Assembly (NCBI RefSeq): GCF_040049215.1 | Contig: NZ_JBDZDN010000001.1 | Coordinates: 1-64,000 of the forward strand | Direction of reading: 5' to 3' | DNA: 64,000 nt | Source: Mesorhizobium_K sp040049215 | Lineage (GTDB): Bacteria; Pseudomonadota; Alphaproteobacteria; Rhizobiales; Rhizobiaceae | In this document: in pieces, positions 1 to 6,295 of the stretch | Position numbering within the stretch: the first letter of the stretch is position 1 | Layout: each line of letters opens with the position of its first letter | The notes under the pieces: generated by a model | The model's database searches: none | What the model saw: the letters and a program-made list of their open reading frames with translations, nothing else | Told to the model about the DNA's origin: nothing | Program-made: the position numbers and the translations under genes

Positions 1-129
1 AAGACAATCCAGCTCCGACGCTTGCAGCACCGCAAGCTCGCCGCTTAACATCAATCCAAAATCGAGGCCAACACTCCGCTAAATCAAGCAGCCATCAGCG
101 CCAAATGTTCAGACGACGGACACGCCAGC

Positions 130-1476
130 TCAGAAGTCGCGTATCCTCGGCACCGCGCCCGCCCTCGGCATCAACTCGCCGACCGCCCAGACCAGCGCGT
201 CGACGCGGTCGGGCGAGCGGCCGCCGGATAGTCCGTCGGGGCCGAAGTCGCACATCTCGTCCTCCAGCTCGGCGAAGCGGCCGGCATGTTTCACCCGGCC
301 CTGGCTGTAGAGCGCGGCAACAGGCTCGGCGCGCAGCCACTTTCCCCGGTTGGCCCTGACAGCCTTCACCGGCACCGTCGCATCCACGGTGCGGATCACC
401 GCCGTCACCATGTCGCCGCCCTGGTTCACCTCGGCGACGATCGCGTCGGCCTCCAGCCGGTGGTAGAGCGCCACCGCCGCGCCCGCCCAGTCCTGCGGCT
501 TGGCCGCCCTCACCGTCGCATCGGCCAGCACCACCGCCTTGCCGTCGGCGTCGAGCCCCGCCGCCACGATGCCGCAGGCGTCCGAGGTCTTTCGCGAACT
601 CGCCGGCGGGTCAACCGCCACGACGATCCGCCGCATCTCGCCCGCCTCGCTGACCATCGCATCGGCCAGCATCTCGCGCGACCACAGCGCGTCCTCGCGG
701 TCCTCGATCAGCTCGCCTTCCAGCTCCTGGCGGCCGAGCGGCGAGCCGCCGTAGCGTTTGGTCAGCGCCTCGACGAAGCCGGCGGCAAGGTTGCCCTTGT
801 TCGCCTCGGTCGAAAGCCTGTCCGGCTTCACCTGGGGATCGGCGAGCAGCCTTTTCATCAGCCGCGTCGGCCGCGGCGTGGTGGTGATGATCTGCATGGG
901 TTTGGGGCCCAGGCGCAGTCCGAACTGCAGCATGTCGTAAACCGCCTCCGCGTTTTTCCATTTGCCGAGCTCGTCGCACCAGGCCGCCTCGAATTGCGGC
1001 CCGCGCAGGCTCTCGGGGTCTTCCGACGAAAATACATGCGCCACCGCGCCGCTCGTCCACACCAGCCGGCGCCGCGTCGTCTCGTAGCGCGGCCGGTCCC
1101 TGCCCGACACCGCGAGGATCCCCGAGGGACCCTCGATCATCACCTCGCGCACGTCGCCGAGCGTCTCGCCGACCAGCGCGATCAGCCCGTATTTCTGCCT
1201 GGGGCGCGAAAAGGGCGGCAGCCCGCGCACCAGCCCGTCCACCCATTGGGCGCCGAGCCTCGTCTTTCCCGAGCCGCGCCCGCCCGTCACCAGCCAGCAA
1301 ACAGGCGGTTCAGGCAGCGGATATTGTCTGGGATGCGCCTTGCCGAACCACGCGGCCAGCGCGCGCTCACCCTCCCGCCCCGTCAAGGCGCTCCGCGACC
1401 AGCCGTTCTGCGTAGTCTCGAGCCAACTCGACAATGCGCTCGTCGACGCGAGCGAGGATATCGGCGAGTTCGTCAT
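130..1476 (-). CDS. Phage/GTA-type terminase large subunit
   Basis: Large terminase that would package DNA into a phage or gene-transfer-agent head. The 448-residue product has a Walker A motif GGRGSGKT at about residues 65-72, a Walker B-like WCDEL at 166-170 with the acidic pair D168/E169, and a C-terminal RNase H-like nuclease start at VVAVDP with D289. This is the usual order for the ATPase-nuclease family, and the sequence resembles the RcGTA gp2 type. The next gene in such clusters, the portal, would lie beyond the left window edge. The ATG at 1476 overlaps the upstream gene by 110 bases. An in-frame TTG at 1386 would reduce this to 20 bases and still keep the Walker motif, so the start is uncertain. 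Family assignment is firm; GTA rather than prophage is inferred. Confidence 0.9.
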   Translation of the reverse strand: MTNSPISSLASTSALSSWLETTQNGWSRSALTGREGERALAAWFGKAHPRQYPLPEPPVCWLVTGGRGSGKTRLGAQWVDGLVRGLPPFSRPRQKYGLIALVGETLGDVREVMIEGPSGILAVSGRDRPRYETTRRRLVWTSGAVAHVFSSEDPESLRGPQFEAAWCDELGKWKNAEAVYDMLQFGLRLGPKPMQIITTTPRPTRLMKRLLADPQVKPDRLSTEANKGNLAAGFVEALTKRYGGSPLGRQELEGELIEDREDALWSREMLADAMVSEAGEMRRIVVAVDPPASSRKTSDACGIVAAGLDADGKAVVLADATVRAAKPQDWAGAAVALYHRLEADAIVAEVNQGGDMVTAVIRTVDATVPVKAVRANRGKWLRAEPVAALYSQGRVKHAGRFAELEDEMCDFGPDGLSGGRSPDRVDALVWAVGELMPRAGAVPRIRDF

Positions 1477-1921
1477 CGCTTCTCGTTTCTTGTTCTTGGC
1501 CCTTTTCGGGCTGCAGTTTTCCGGCGCGCTCGGCGACCCGGATCATCGACCACAACGCGTCGGCGCGGGCCTTGTCGATGCGCCCGGTCCTGCGCGCCTC
1601 GGCCAGGGTCGCCCGCATCTCGTCCATCACGAGCGCGCCGATGTCACCGGGCGGCACGTCGGCCGCCGGATCGCTCATCGCCTCCAGGGCCTCCTCCCTC
1701 TCGTGCGCCGCTTCCTCGGCGAGCAGTTCCTTTATCTTGTGAACCCGCATGACGGTGCCGTGCGGAACGTGCAGCTTCGGCCAGTTCTCGCGGCTCGCGA
1801 TCTCGCGTACCGTCGTGACGTGGACGCCGGCGATCTTGGCGATCCTGGGAAAGGTCGGCGGCAACAGGTCGCGCAGCTCACGCATACCCTCCCTCTTCTC
1901 CGCGCTGACGGGAGGATGCAT
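1367..1921 (-). CDS. Putative small terminase / HTH DNA-binding protein
   Basis: A 184-residue protein directly upstream of the large terminase and overlapping it. The N-terminal third (about residues 20-55) reads like a helix-turn-helix of the terminase small-subunit type (IAKIAGVHVTTVREIASREN), followed by a charged helical region rich in Glu, Ala and Arg. Position and architecture fit a small terminase that recognises DNA and hands it to the motor. No unambiguous family motif is visible, so the role is inferred from context. It could instead be a generic HTH accessory protein of the same cluster. Confidence 0.6.
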   Translation of the reverse strand: MHPPVSAEKREGMRELRDLLPPTFPRIAKIAGVHVTTVREIASRENWPKLHVPHGTVMRVHKIKELLAEEAAHEREEALEAMSDPAADVPPGDIGALVMDEMRATLAEARRTGRIDKARADALWSMIRVAERAGKLQPEKGQEQETRSDDELADILARVDERIVELARDYAERLVAERLDGAGG

Positions 1922-2219
1922 GACAGTTTCTCCGATGAGGGGATTCTTCCTTCTCCCCTTGAGGGTGAGCCGCCGGTTCGCGCAGCGAATTCGTCATGCC
2001 AGTGGCATGACGAAAGGCCAGCGAACGCCGGGACGCTGCTTTAGCAGCGGGGACCCGGCCGGTGGCTCGGCGCGCAGCGCCGAGACGGATGAGGGGTACG
2101 GCGAAGGGGATCCCAAGACCCGCGACCCAGCCGCGCTTCCCACCCACACTTTTCCGACGATAGCAAAACACTACCAAACCACCGTCACGGCGTCAAGGCA
2201 TATTTTCCTAATTATATAC
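1922..2219. repeat. Intergenic hairpin-rich mosaic repeat
   Basis: About 300 bases without a convincing gene. They hold several strong inverted repeats in a row: a perfect 25-base palindrome at 1990-2014 (12-base arms TTCGTCATGCCA and TGGCATGACGAA around one base), then a hairpin CGCTGC/GCAGCG, then CTCGGCGC/GCGCCGAG. Together with the terms cttctcccc and gatgagggg, which recur near 26.82-26.88 kb, this looks like a dispersed extragenic repeat of the REP/RIME kind found in rhizobial genomes. Copy number elsewhere cannot be seen from here. Confidence 0.5.
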
Positions 2220-2420
2220 ATGACAAAGCAACCCAAATCAGATACCGATTCGAGCCGACAGGCCGGCACTGAGACCGAGATTACGCCAAAGATGATTGAG
2301 ACGGGCCTTGCTGTTTTTTTGGCCCATTCAGGCCGGGATTGTATTTTTCCAGCGTCGGATCGTGCAATGCTGCGCGAAATTTATCTGGCGATGGAGAAGT
2401 GCCGTCTAGGTGGTTGTTAA
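2220..2420 (+). CDS. Small hypothetical protein, ITPKM type, copy 1
   Basis: A 66-residue protein that I cannot assign to a named family. Its centre reads EITPKMIETG and its C-terminal half IYLAME. A second small gene at 4537-4722 encodes AITPKM followed by VYREME, so the two are distant paralogues. The start is the ATG at 2220, immediately after an AT-rich block (gcatattttcctaattat) whose core recurs upstream of the second copy. The 3' part overlaps the opposite-strand gene at 2281-2886 tail to tail by 140 bases, the same arrangement as in the second copy. No signal peptide or membrane segment is visible. Function unknown. Confidence 0.5.
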   Translation: MTKQPKSDTDSSRQAGTETEITPKMIETGLAVFLAHSGRDCIFPASDRAMLREIYLAMEKCRLGGC

Positions 2421-2886
2421 ATCTGAACAGGTGTTGGTGCAGAGCATCCAAGGCATCGCTTAGGGCAGAGAGATCGGCCAAATCCTTTGGAGGTTTCGGA
2501 GGTTTATAGGGACTTTCCAATGGAACCTGCTGGATTGCGAAAACCCAGTCGTCCATTTCGACGGTCTGCCTAACCTCAAGATATACAGGGGTGTGGGCTA
2601 CAAAGTTGCGGTGGGAAGAAAGCCAGAGAATGTATGAGTGGAGGACTTTCCAGTAGGGTCGCTCTTCGACGCACCGCGAACGAATTTCGAACAACTCATT
2701 CGTGAGCTTCAGTTGGTCGGAAAAATTGCGGAGGATAAAGAAATACAACTCTGGAACCCCGTCCACGTCATGGACCAGGATTTTGAATAGGCGAAAAACC
2801 TCGGTTTCAATCGTTGCCCATGTGCTGACAATGTGGCCGATTGCACGATATACGCTACGACCCTCGTCTAGGTAGTCTTTCACCAT
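2281..2886 (-). CDS. Putative HEPN-fold protein, copy 1
   Basis: A hypothetical protein of about 201 residues, rich in predicted helix, with the motif RNFVAH at residues 93-98. This matches the RNxxxH (RX4-6H) signature of HEPN RNases and related toxins. A second, divergent copy (4562-5203) has RNILMH at nearly the same distance from an aligned A(I/L)GxI segment near the N-terminus. I chose the ATG at 2886 because it forms a CATG shared with the opposite gene; a TTG at 2916 would add 10 residues. The 3' end overlaps the small plus-strand gene at 2220-2420. HEPN membership rests on the motif, the helical content and the repeated context. RNase or toxin activity is only inferred. Confidence 0.6.
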   Translation of the reverse strand: MVKDYLDEGRSVYRAIGHIVSTWATIETEVFRLFKILVHDVDGVPELYFFILRNFSDQLKLTNELFEIRSRCVEERPYWKVLHSYILWLSSHRNFVAHTPVYLEVRQTVEMDDWVFAIQQVPLESPYKPPKPPKDLADLSALSDALDALHQHLFRFNNHLDGTSPSPDKFRAALHDPTLEKYNPGLNGPKKQQGPSQSSLA

Positions 2887-3010
2887 GACCACGAAATCCG
2901 ATGACAAGAAATTCAACGATACGCTAAAGCGGATGCTGAAGACGCCGCCGAAGCCTCATGAAAAGGTTCCGCCCAAGGCGAAGCCCACGAAGAAGGCTAC
3001 TGCAAAGTAG
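2885..3010 (+). CDS. Small basic protein, SDDK...TPPKP type, copy 1
   Basis: A 41-residue, strongly basic protein with a Pro/Lys-rich tail. It has SDDK near the N-terminus and LKTPPKP in the middle. The gene at 5185-5352 encodes the same pattern (SDDK, LSTPPKP and a Lys-rich tail), which supports both as real genes. Its ATG at 2885 shares a CATG with the minus-strand ATG at 2886. Its stop overlaps the 3' end of the minus-strand gene at 2997-3272 by 14 bases. The tail suggests nucleic-acid or acidic-partner binding, but no family is recognised. Confidence 0.5.
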   Translation: MTTKSDDKKFNDTLKRMLKTPPKPHEKVPPKAKPTKKATAK

Positions 3011-3272
3011 CGCCTTCCTCTTTGGAGGGCTGTGTCCTCTGTCGCTCAATCAGGTCCAACAAACCTTTCGCCATGAACTCGGCTTGTTGTAGGGGCATGA
3101 CCAAGCGCCCTATGACCACTCGGTTTATGGGTCCGGGATTTGTGGCGTGATCCACCCGCCAAGATTCGAAGGTGATCTTGATGTTGCCATTAGCGACAAA
3201 AGTCCCCGATGCGGAGTCGGCATACACGTCGGGTGCATGGGGACTATCTAGGAATGCTGGCGAGTTGCTCAT
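2997..3272 (-). CDS. Hypothetical protein, 91 residues
   Basis: A small protein with a beta-rich centre followed by RVVIGRLVMPLQQAEFMAKG and a C-terminal helix ending in basic residues. I recognise no named family. The segment LVMPLQQAEFMAKGLLDLIERQR resembles VLLTNAQAKELAGLLLRRDR in the product of 5626-5847, so the two may be distant relatives in the two parallel cassettes. The stop lies tail to tail inside the end of the SDDK gene at 2885-3010. Confidence 0.55.
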   Translation of the reverse strand: MSNSPAFLDSPHAPDVYADSASGTFVANGNIKITFESWRVDHATNPGPINRVVIGRLVMPLQQAEFMAKGLLDLIERQRTQPSKEEGATLQ

Positions 3273-3281
3273 AGCTGTGTC

Positions 3282-3336
3282 CCCCCAAGGACGAGCGGTG
3301 GTGTACCGTGCTGCAACGGTAGATGATCCTTGGGGG
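3282..3336. repeat. Inverted repeat, 10-base arms
   Basis: CCCCCAAGGA at 3282-3291 and TCCTTGGGGG at 3327-3336 are perfect inverted repeats separated by 35 bases. They lie between the start of the 91-residue gene and the 3' end of the IS1595 transposase. This could be a stem-loop in the leader of the minus-strand gene, or part of an element boundary. No T-run follows, so it is not a typical terminator. Confidence 0.4.
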
Positions 3337-3421
3337 CTTATCGAGTCTTCTTCCGAATCGAAAGAAGCTTCCTCGCCTTCTGCTTAGGCGTAATCGGCTT
3401 CACCAATCCGCCGATAGGTAA
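3323..3421 (+). pseudogene. Remnant ORF ending in KKLPRLLLRR
   Basis: A 32-codon frame running into the 3' end of the transposase gene. Its C-terminal part (KKLPRLLLRRNR) matches KELAGLLLRRDR in the product of 5626-5847, and both frames read through the shared sequence cttctgcttaggcgt. A stop codon precedes the ATG directly, so the N-terminal part present in the second copy is missing here. This looks like the truncated counterpart of that gene at the transposon edge rather than a functional protein. Confidence 0.3.
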
Positions 3422-4364
3422 GACGCTTGCCTTCGATCATGGCGAGCAACTGGTCGTGGCGCTCGGTGTCAGTCACCTTGAGCGCAGCGCGGCGATTGTA
3501 GCGGAAATCGAACTCGGCAAGGTAGCGATGCAAGTGAGCTTCGCCACAGTGCTGATAGACGCCGACCATGCCGCGCTTGAACACCGAGAACACGCCTTCA
3601 ATTGTATTGGAGTGGACAACCACATCGCCCTCGCGACGGGCATACTCGCCAATCGCGTGATTGGTAGTGCGGTGCGCGGCATATTCCTCGCCAGTGCGCG
3701 TGTAGAGGCGCGACGAGTCGGTATAGAGCGTCGTATCGCGCGACACGTTCTTGACCAGCACATCGCGCACGGTTGAGGCCGTGGCGTCGTTTAGATGGAA
3801 CATGCGGGCTTTCCCGCCGCGCTCGACCAGACCGACGACAATGCGCTTCTGTGCGCCGCCAGACTTGCCACCCTTTGTGTAAGGCAACCCGTGGCGGTTT
3901 GGTGATTTGCGCGGCGTCTCGCGCTTGCCGATGTAGGTTTCGTCGGCTTCGACAGTTTTGCCTTCGCCACCAAGCGGGCCTGACGACACAACGTCCTCTT
4001 TCATCGCTTCGCGAATGCGGTGCGCCATAAACCATGCAGTTTTGTAGGTGACGCCCAACATGCGGTGCAGCTGGTGCGCTGACATGCCCTTCTTGCTGGA
4101 AGCGAGAAGGAACGTCGCCAGCAGCCACTTGTTCAAGGCGATCTTGGAACGCTCGAATACGGTCCCGACAGTCACTGTGAACTGTTCGCGGCATTCCATG
4201 CAGTTATAGAGGCCCGGACGGTGAGCCTTGCCATGCATGGCGGTAATGCGCGCCGGATCGATGTTGCCGCAATGCGGGCAGATCGGGCCATGCGGCCAGC
4301 GCTGAGCCTCAAGGTGCTCGCGGGCTGCATCCGGGTCGGTGAAGATTGGGCTGTCGAGTTTCAT
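3384..4364 (-). mobile_element. IS1595-family transposase (ISXO2-like), apparently intact
   Basis: A 326-residue transposase with an N-terminal zinc ribbon (C29xxC32 and C55xxC58), a middle helical HTH region and an ISXO2-like catalytic domain. Candidate catalytic residues are D141 in EADETYIG, D216 in LYTDSS, and the HSNTIE segment near residues 251-256, as expected for the DD(N/E) IS1595 family. A good promoter lies upstream at 4385-4413. The frame is open throughout. A second, decayed copy of the 3' half is at 5801-6260. I could not define terminal inverted repeats or target duplications by eye, so only the gene span is given. The family is known for carrying passenger genes. Confidence 0.9.
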
Positions 4365-4384
4365 GGCAATTCCCCTATGCCGCG

Positions 4385-4413
4385 AAATTACGATCCGGCC
4401 CGTACTTTGTCAA
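4385..4413 (-). promoter_or_regulatory. Promoter of the IS1595 transposase
   Basis: On the minus strand TTGACA (4413-4408) and TAATTT (4390-4385) are separated by exactly 17 bases, 21 bases before the transposase ATG. This is close to the sigma-70 consensus. The -35 box overlaps a plus-strand TTGTCA, so it may be shared with a divergent promoter. Confidence 0.6.
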
Positions 4414-4438
4414 GTATATAATTAGGCATATTTTCCTA
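4407..4438 (+). promoter_or_regulatory. Divergent promoter with TAGG-N8-CCTA dyad
   Basis: TTGTCA (4407-4412) and TATTTT (4429-4434), 16 bases apart, face the small gene at 4537. The -10 lies inside the dyad TAGGCATATTTTCCTA (4423-4438). The core gcatattttccta also occurs just before the paralogous gene at 2220, which suggests a conserved control site. The -10 box is a weak match. Confidence 0.4.
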
Positions 4439-4444
4439 TTTCCG

Positions 4445-4472
4445 CGTGACATAGCAGACGTGACATAGCAGA
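4445..4472. repeat. 14-base tandem direct repeat
   Basis: CGTGACATAGCAGA occurs twice in perfect tandem (4445-4458 and 4459-4472) in the leader between the putative promoter and the gene at 4537. It could be a small duplication or a repeated binding site. Confidence 0.5.
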
Positions 4473-4515
4473 ATCGGCCACATACCCCAAACGAGACAGG
4501 CCGGCACTATGATCA

Positions 4516-4536
4516 AGGAACTTAGGAAAAGTTCCT
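4516..4536 (+). promoter_or_regulatory. Hairpin abutting a start codon
   Basis: AGGAACTT (4516-4523) and AAGTTCCT (4529-4536) form perfect 8-base arms around the loop AGGAA. The ATG of the next gene begins at 4537, the very next base. The only Shine-Dalgarno-like purine run is in the loop, so the structure could control ribosome access. An overlapping shorter dyad is TAGGAA-AAG-TTCCTA, so a DNA operator is an alternative reading. Confidence 0.45.
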
Positions 4537-4722
4537 ATGACCGAAACGAGAGACGAGGTTGCTATAACTCCCAAGATGCGGGCTGCCGGTGAAGCGAAGC
4601 TATGGCAGTTGGAACGTTTTGTGGGTTCAGCAACACTGGTAACGGAGGTCTATCGGGAAATGGAGTTGGCTCGGGCGGATTGGCCGCGCCGTACAAATCG
4701 GGTCGCGGATAGTTTGAAGTGA
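4537..4722 (+). CDS. Small hypothetical protein, ITPKM type, copy 2
   Basis: A 61-residue protein with AITPKMRAAG near the N-terminus and VYREMELA in the middle. It is paralogous to the product of 2220-2420. A DNA block acaggccggcact precedes it and is also present inside copy 1. Its 3' portion overlaps the putative HEPN gene at 4562-5203 tail to tail by 161 bases. In both copies the opposite-strand stop sits at the codons for ITPKM. No family name or function is recognised. Confidence 0.5.
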   Translation: MTETRDEVAITPKMRAAGEAKLWQLERFVGSATLVTEVYREMELARADWPRRTNRVADSLK

Positions 4723-5203
4723 TGTGAACGAAAAGGCGGCGACCGAATCGGGACACGCTGTGCACCTCGTCGGCGATTTTTCGCAGTTTCGTAACGTCGA
4801 GCAAGTAGCGGTTCCAGTTAGTAGCGTCCTGCTTAGCGCCCTTTGTGAAAACAACCGCGATGTTTGCCCCGTCCTCAACGACTAGCGAAATGCCCGAGTG
4901 CATGAGGATGTTTCGATTCTGAGCCGCACGATCGAATGCATCACAGAAATGGTTGACACCCGAGATTATCTCGTCGCTTTCGCCCTTTTCGGCGACGGTG
5001 CGGCGAAGGAGATCAATGCGGAATGAGTTGTCGCGAAGCCTCGCAAAGAGGAAGGTCATCGTGTCATTGAACCCGAGGTAAGCCAGGAACAACCCTAGCA
5101 AGTGGTGTTCAGCGCGATTAAATGTAGCGGCAATCACGCCCAAGGCGTGCATCTGGTCCTTTACGTCAGGCAGATAGTGAGGCCATGGAGGATCGTGTGA
5201 CAC
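4562..5203 (-). CDS. Putative HEPN-fold protein, copy 2
   Basis: A mostly helical hypothetical protein with RNILMH at about residues 97-102, the RNxxxH signature. It aligns weakly with the product of 2281-2886: A(I/L)GxI near the N-terminus, an LF about 13 residues later, and the motif 77-78 residues on. The start is uncertain. A GTG at 5203 gives 213 residues, an ATG at 5152 gives 196. The ATG at 5186, which corresponds to the start of copy 1, is out of frame here and soon meets a stop, so the 5' end may have drifted. RNase or toxin function is inferred only. Confidence 0.55.
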   Translation of the reverse strand: MSHDPPWPHYLPDVKDQMHALGVIAATFNRAEHHLLGLFLAYLGFNDTMTFLFARLRDNSFRIDLLRRTVAEKGESDEIISGVNHFCDAFDRAAQNRNILMHSGISLVVEDGANIAVVFTKGAKQDATNWNRYLLDVTKLRKIADEVHSVSRFGRRLFVHITSNYPRPDLYGAANPPEPTPFPDRPPLPVLLNPQNVPTAIASLHRQPASWEL

Positions 5204-5352
5204 AGACGAAGCCCTCCGATGACAAGCGCAGTGATGCTGACATAGTCGCGTTGCGAGACGCTGCTGTTCGCCGCGCCCTCTCGACGCCACCGAAGCCTAA
5301 GCAAAACCCGGTGAATCAAAAAAGGGGAACGCTGGCAAAGAAGTCACGCTAG
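5185..5352 (+). CDS. Small basic protein, SDDK...TPPKP type, copy 2
   Basis: A 55-residue basic protein with SDDKRSDADIVALRDAAV in the N-terminal half, then LSTPPKPK and a Lys/Arg tail. It is paralogous to 2885-3010. The start is the ATG at 5185 within CCATGG; an in-frame GTG at 5197 is an alternative. Its stop codon overlaps the stop of the minus-strand gene at 5349-5627. The 5' end overlaps the putative HEPN gene head to head. Confidence 0.5.
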   Translation: MEDRVTQTKPSDDKRSDADIVALRDAAVRRALSTPPKPKQNPVNQKRGTLAKKSR

Positions 5353-5627
5353 CGAACCTTGACGTGGCGATAGTCGGTTTCGCCGCACTCGCCACACGTC
5401 CAGTTTTCATGAACGATGCCTTGGCTGGTTGGTCCGCGCGTATCGGTAAGGCGGGCGGCTCTCGCCCCGCACATGCGACACACGTCGCCGGGCCACTTGT
5501 TGTTTAGCTTCGCCTCTAGGTCGGCGACTCTTTTCATCAATCCATCAACTTCGGCAGGCACTTCGCCCAGCCGCTTCCATATCGGAATGCGGTCTAGCAT
5601 CTTATTGAAGTCTTCAAGGACACCCAT
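5349..5627 (-). CDS. Small zinc-ribbon protein, 92 residues
   Basis: The N-terminal half is a helix or short coiled coil (LMKRVADLEAKLNN). The C-terminal half has CRMCG and CGECG knuckles about 25 residues apart, a typical four-Cys zinc ribbon. Binding of nucleic acid or a protein partner is plausible but not shown. Its ATG (5627-5625) shares a CATG with the plus-strand ATG at 5626. It occupies the cassette slot that the 91-residue gene at 2997-3272 has in copy 1, but the two products are unrelated. Confidence 0.6.
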   Translation of the reverse strand: MGVLEDFNKMLDRIPIWKRLGEVPAEVDGLMKRVADLEAKLNNKWPGDVCRMCGARAARLTDTRGPTSQGIVHENWTCGECGETDYRHVKVR

Positions 5628-5847
5628 GGATCAGCCCCTCCCGATCATTGAAACGATCAACGGCAGGATACAGGTTTCCTCAGCGGCAAGCGAATCGCAG
5701 CTTGGCCTGCTTGTGGAGCGCGACGATCTATTTTGCGGTGTGCTTCTTACGAACGCGCAGGCGAAGGAACTTGCGGGTCTTCTGCTTAGGCGTGACCGCT
5801 CTAGTAAGTTTGTTGATAAGTTAGCCGCTTGCCAACGCCGCCCTTGA
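5626..5847 (+). CDS. Hypothetical protein, 73 residues
   Basis: A small beta-then-helix protein ending NAQAKELAGLLLRRDR plus a short tail that runs into the transposase remnant. The KELAGLLLRR part has a truncated counterpart at 3323-3421 and a looser resemblance to the product of 2997-3272. It is divergent from the zinc-ribbon gene with overlapping ATGs. The family is not recognised. Confidence 0.45.
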   Translation: MDQPLPIIETINGRIQVSSAASESQLGLLVERDDLFCGVLLTNAQAKELAGLLLRRDRSSKFVDKLAACQRRP

Positions 5848-6260
5848 TCGCCGCTTCGGCGCGCTGACCATCGGTCCAGCCAAGCTTTGCGCGGCGATTG
5901 TAGCGGAAATCGAACTCGGCAAGGTAGCGGTGCAGGTGAGCCTCGCCACAATGCTGATAAACGCCGACCATGCCGCGCTTGAATACCGAGAACACGTTCT
6001 CAATCGTGTTTGAGTGAACCACAACATCGCCCTCGCGGCGGGCATATTCGCCAGCCGCGTGGTTGGTCGTGCGGTGCGTCGCATATTCCTCGCCAGTGCG
6101 CGTGTAGAGGCGCGACGAGTCGGTGTAGGGTCGTATCGCGTGACACGTTCTTGACCAGCACATCACGCCGGGTGGCGGCGGTATACGTGACAAAGAACCT
6201 GCAAGGGACTAATCCTGTAGCCAGGCCACCCAGATGAAACGAGCCCCGCTTGTCAGGCCG
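5801..6260 (-). pseudogene. Decayed IS1595-family transposase (3' part)
   Basis: The translation matches the C-terminal half of the transposase at 3384-4364 (TDSSRLYTRTGEEYA, HSNTIENVFSVFKRG, FDFRYNRRA). A 2-base deletion near 6126-6130 relative to the intact copy breaks the frame at RDTTLY/TDSS. Upstream in the other frame the match continues as DVLVKNVSRD and a degraded FHL segment to about 6250. The N-terminal zinc ribbon and first catalytic Asp are absent. It is a truncated, frameshifted relic; its right edge is approximate. Confidence 0.8.
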
Positions 6261-6295
6261 CGTTGCGTCTCAAACCCTGATGACGGACATCTTGC

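Noticed and set aside
286..1752. 488-codon plus-strand frame opposite the terminase
   Set aside because: Antisense to Walker motifs of a real gene; no recognisable domain.
3282..3336. CCCCCAAGGA/TCCTTGGGGG as terminal inverted repeats of the IS1595 element
   Set aside because: The arms are only 35 bases apart and both lie on one side of the transposase, so they cannot be the two ends of the element.
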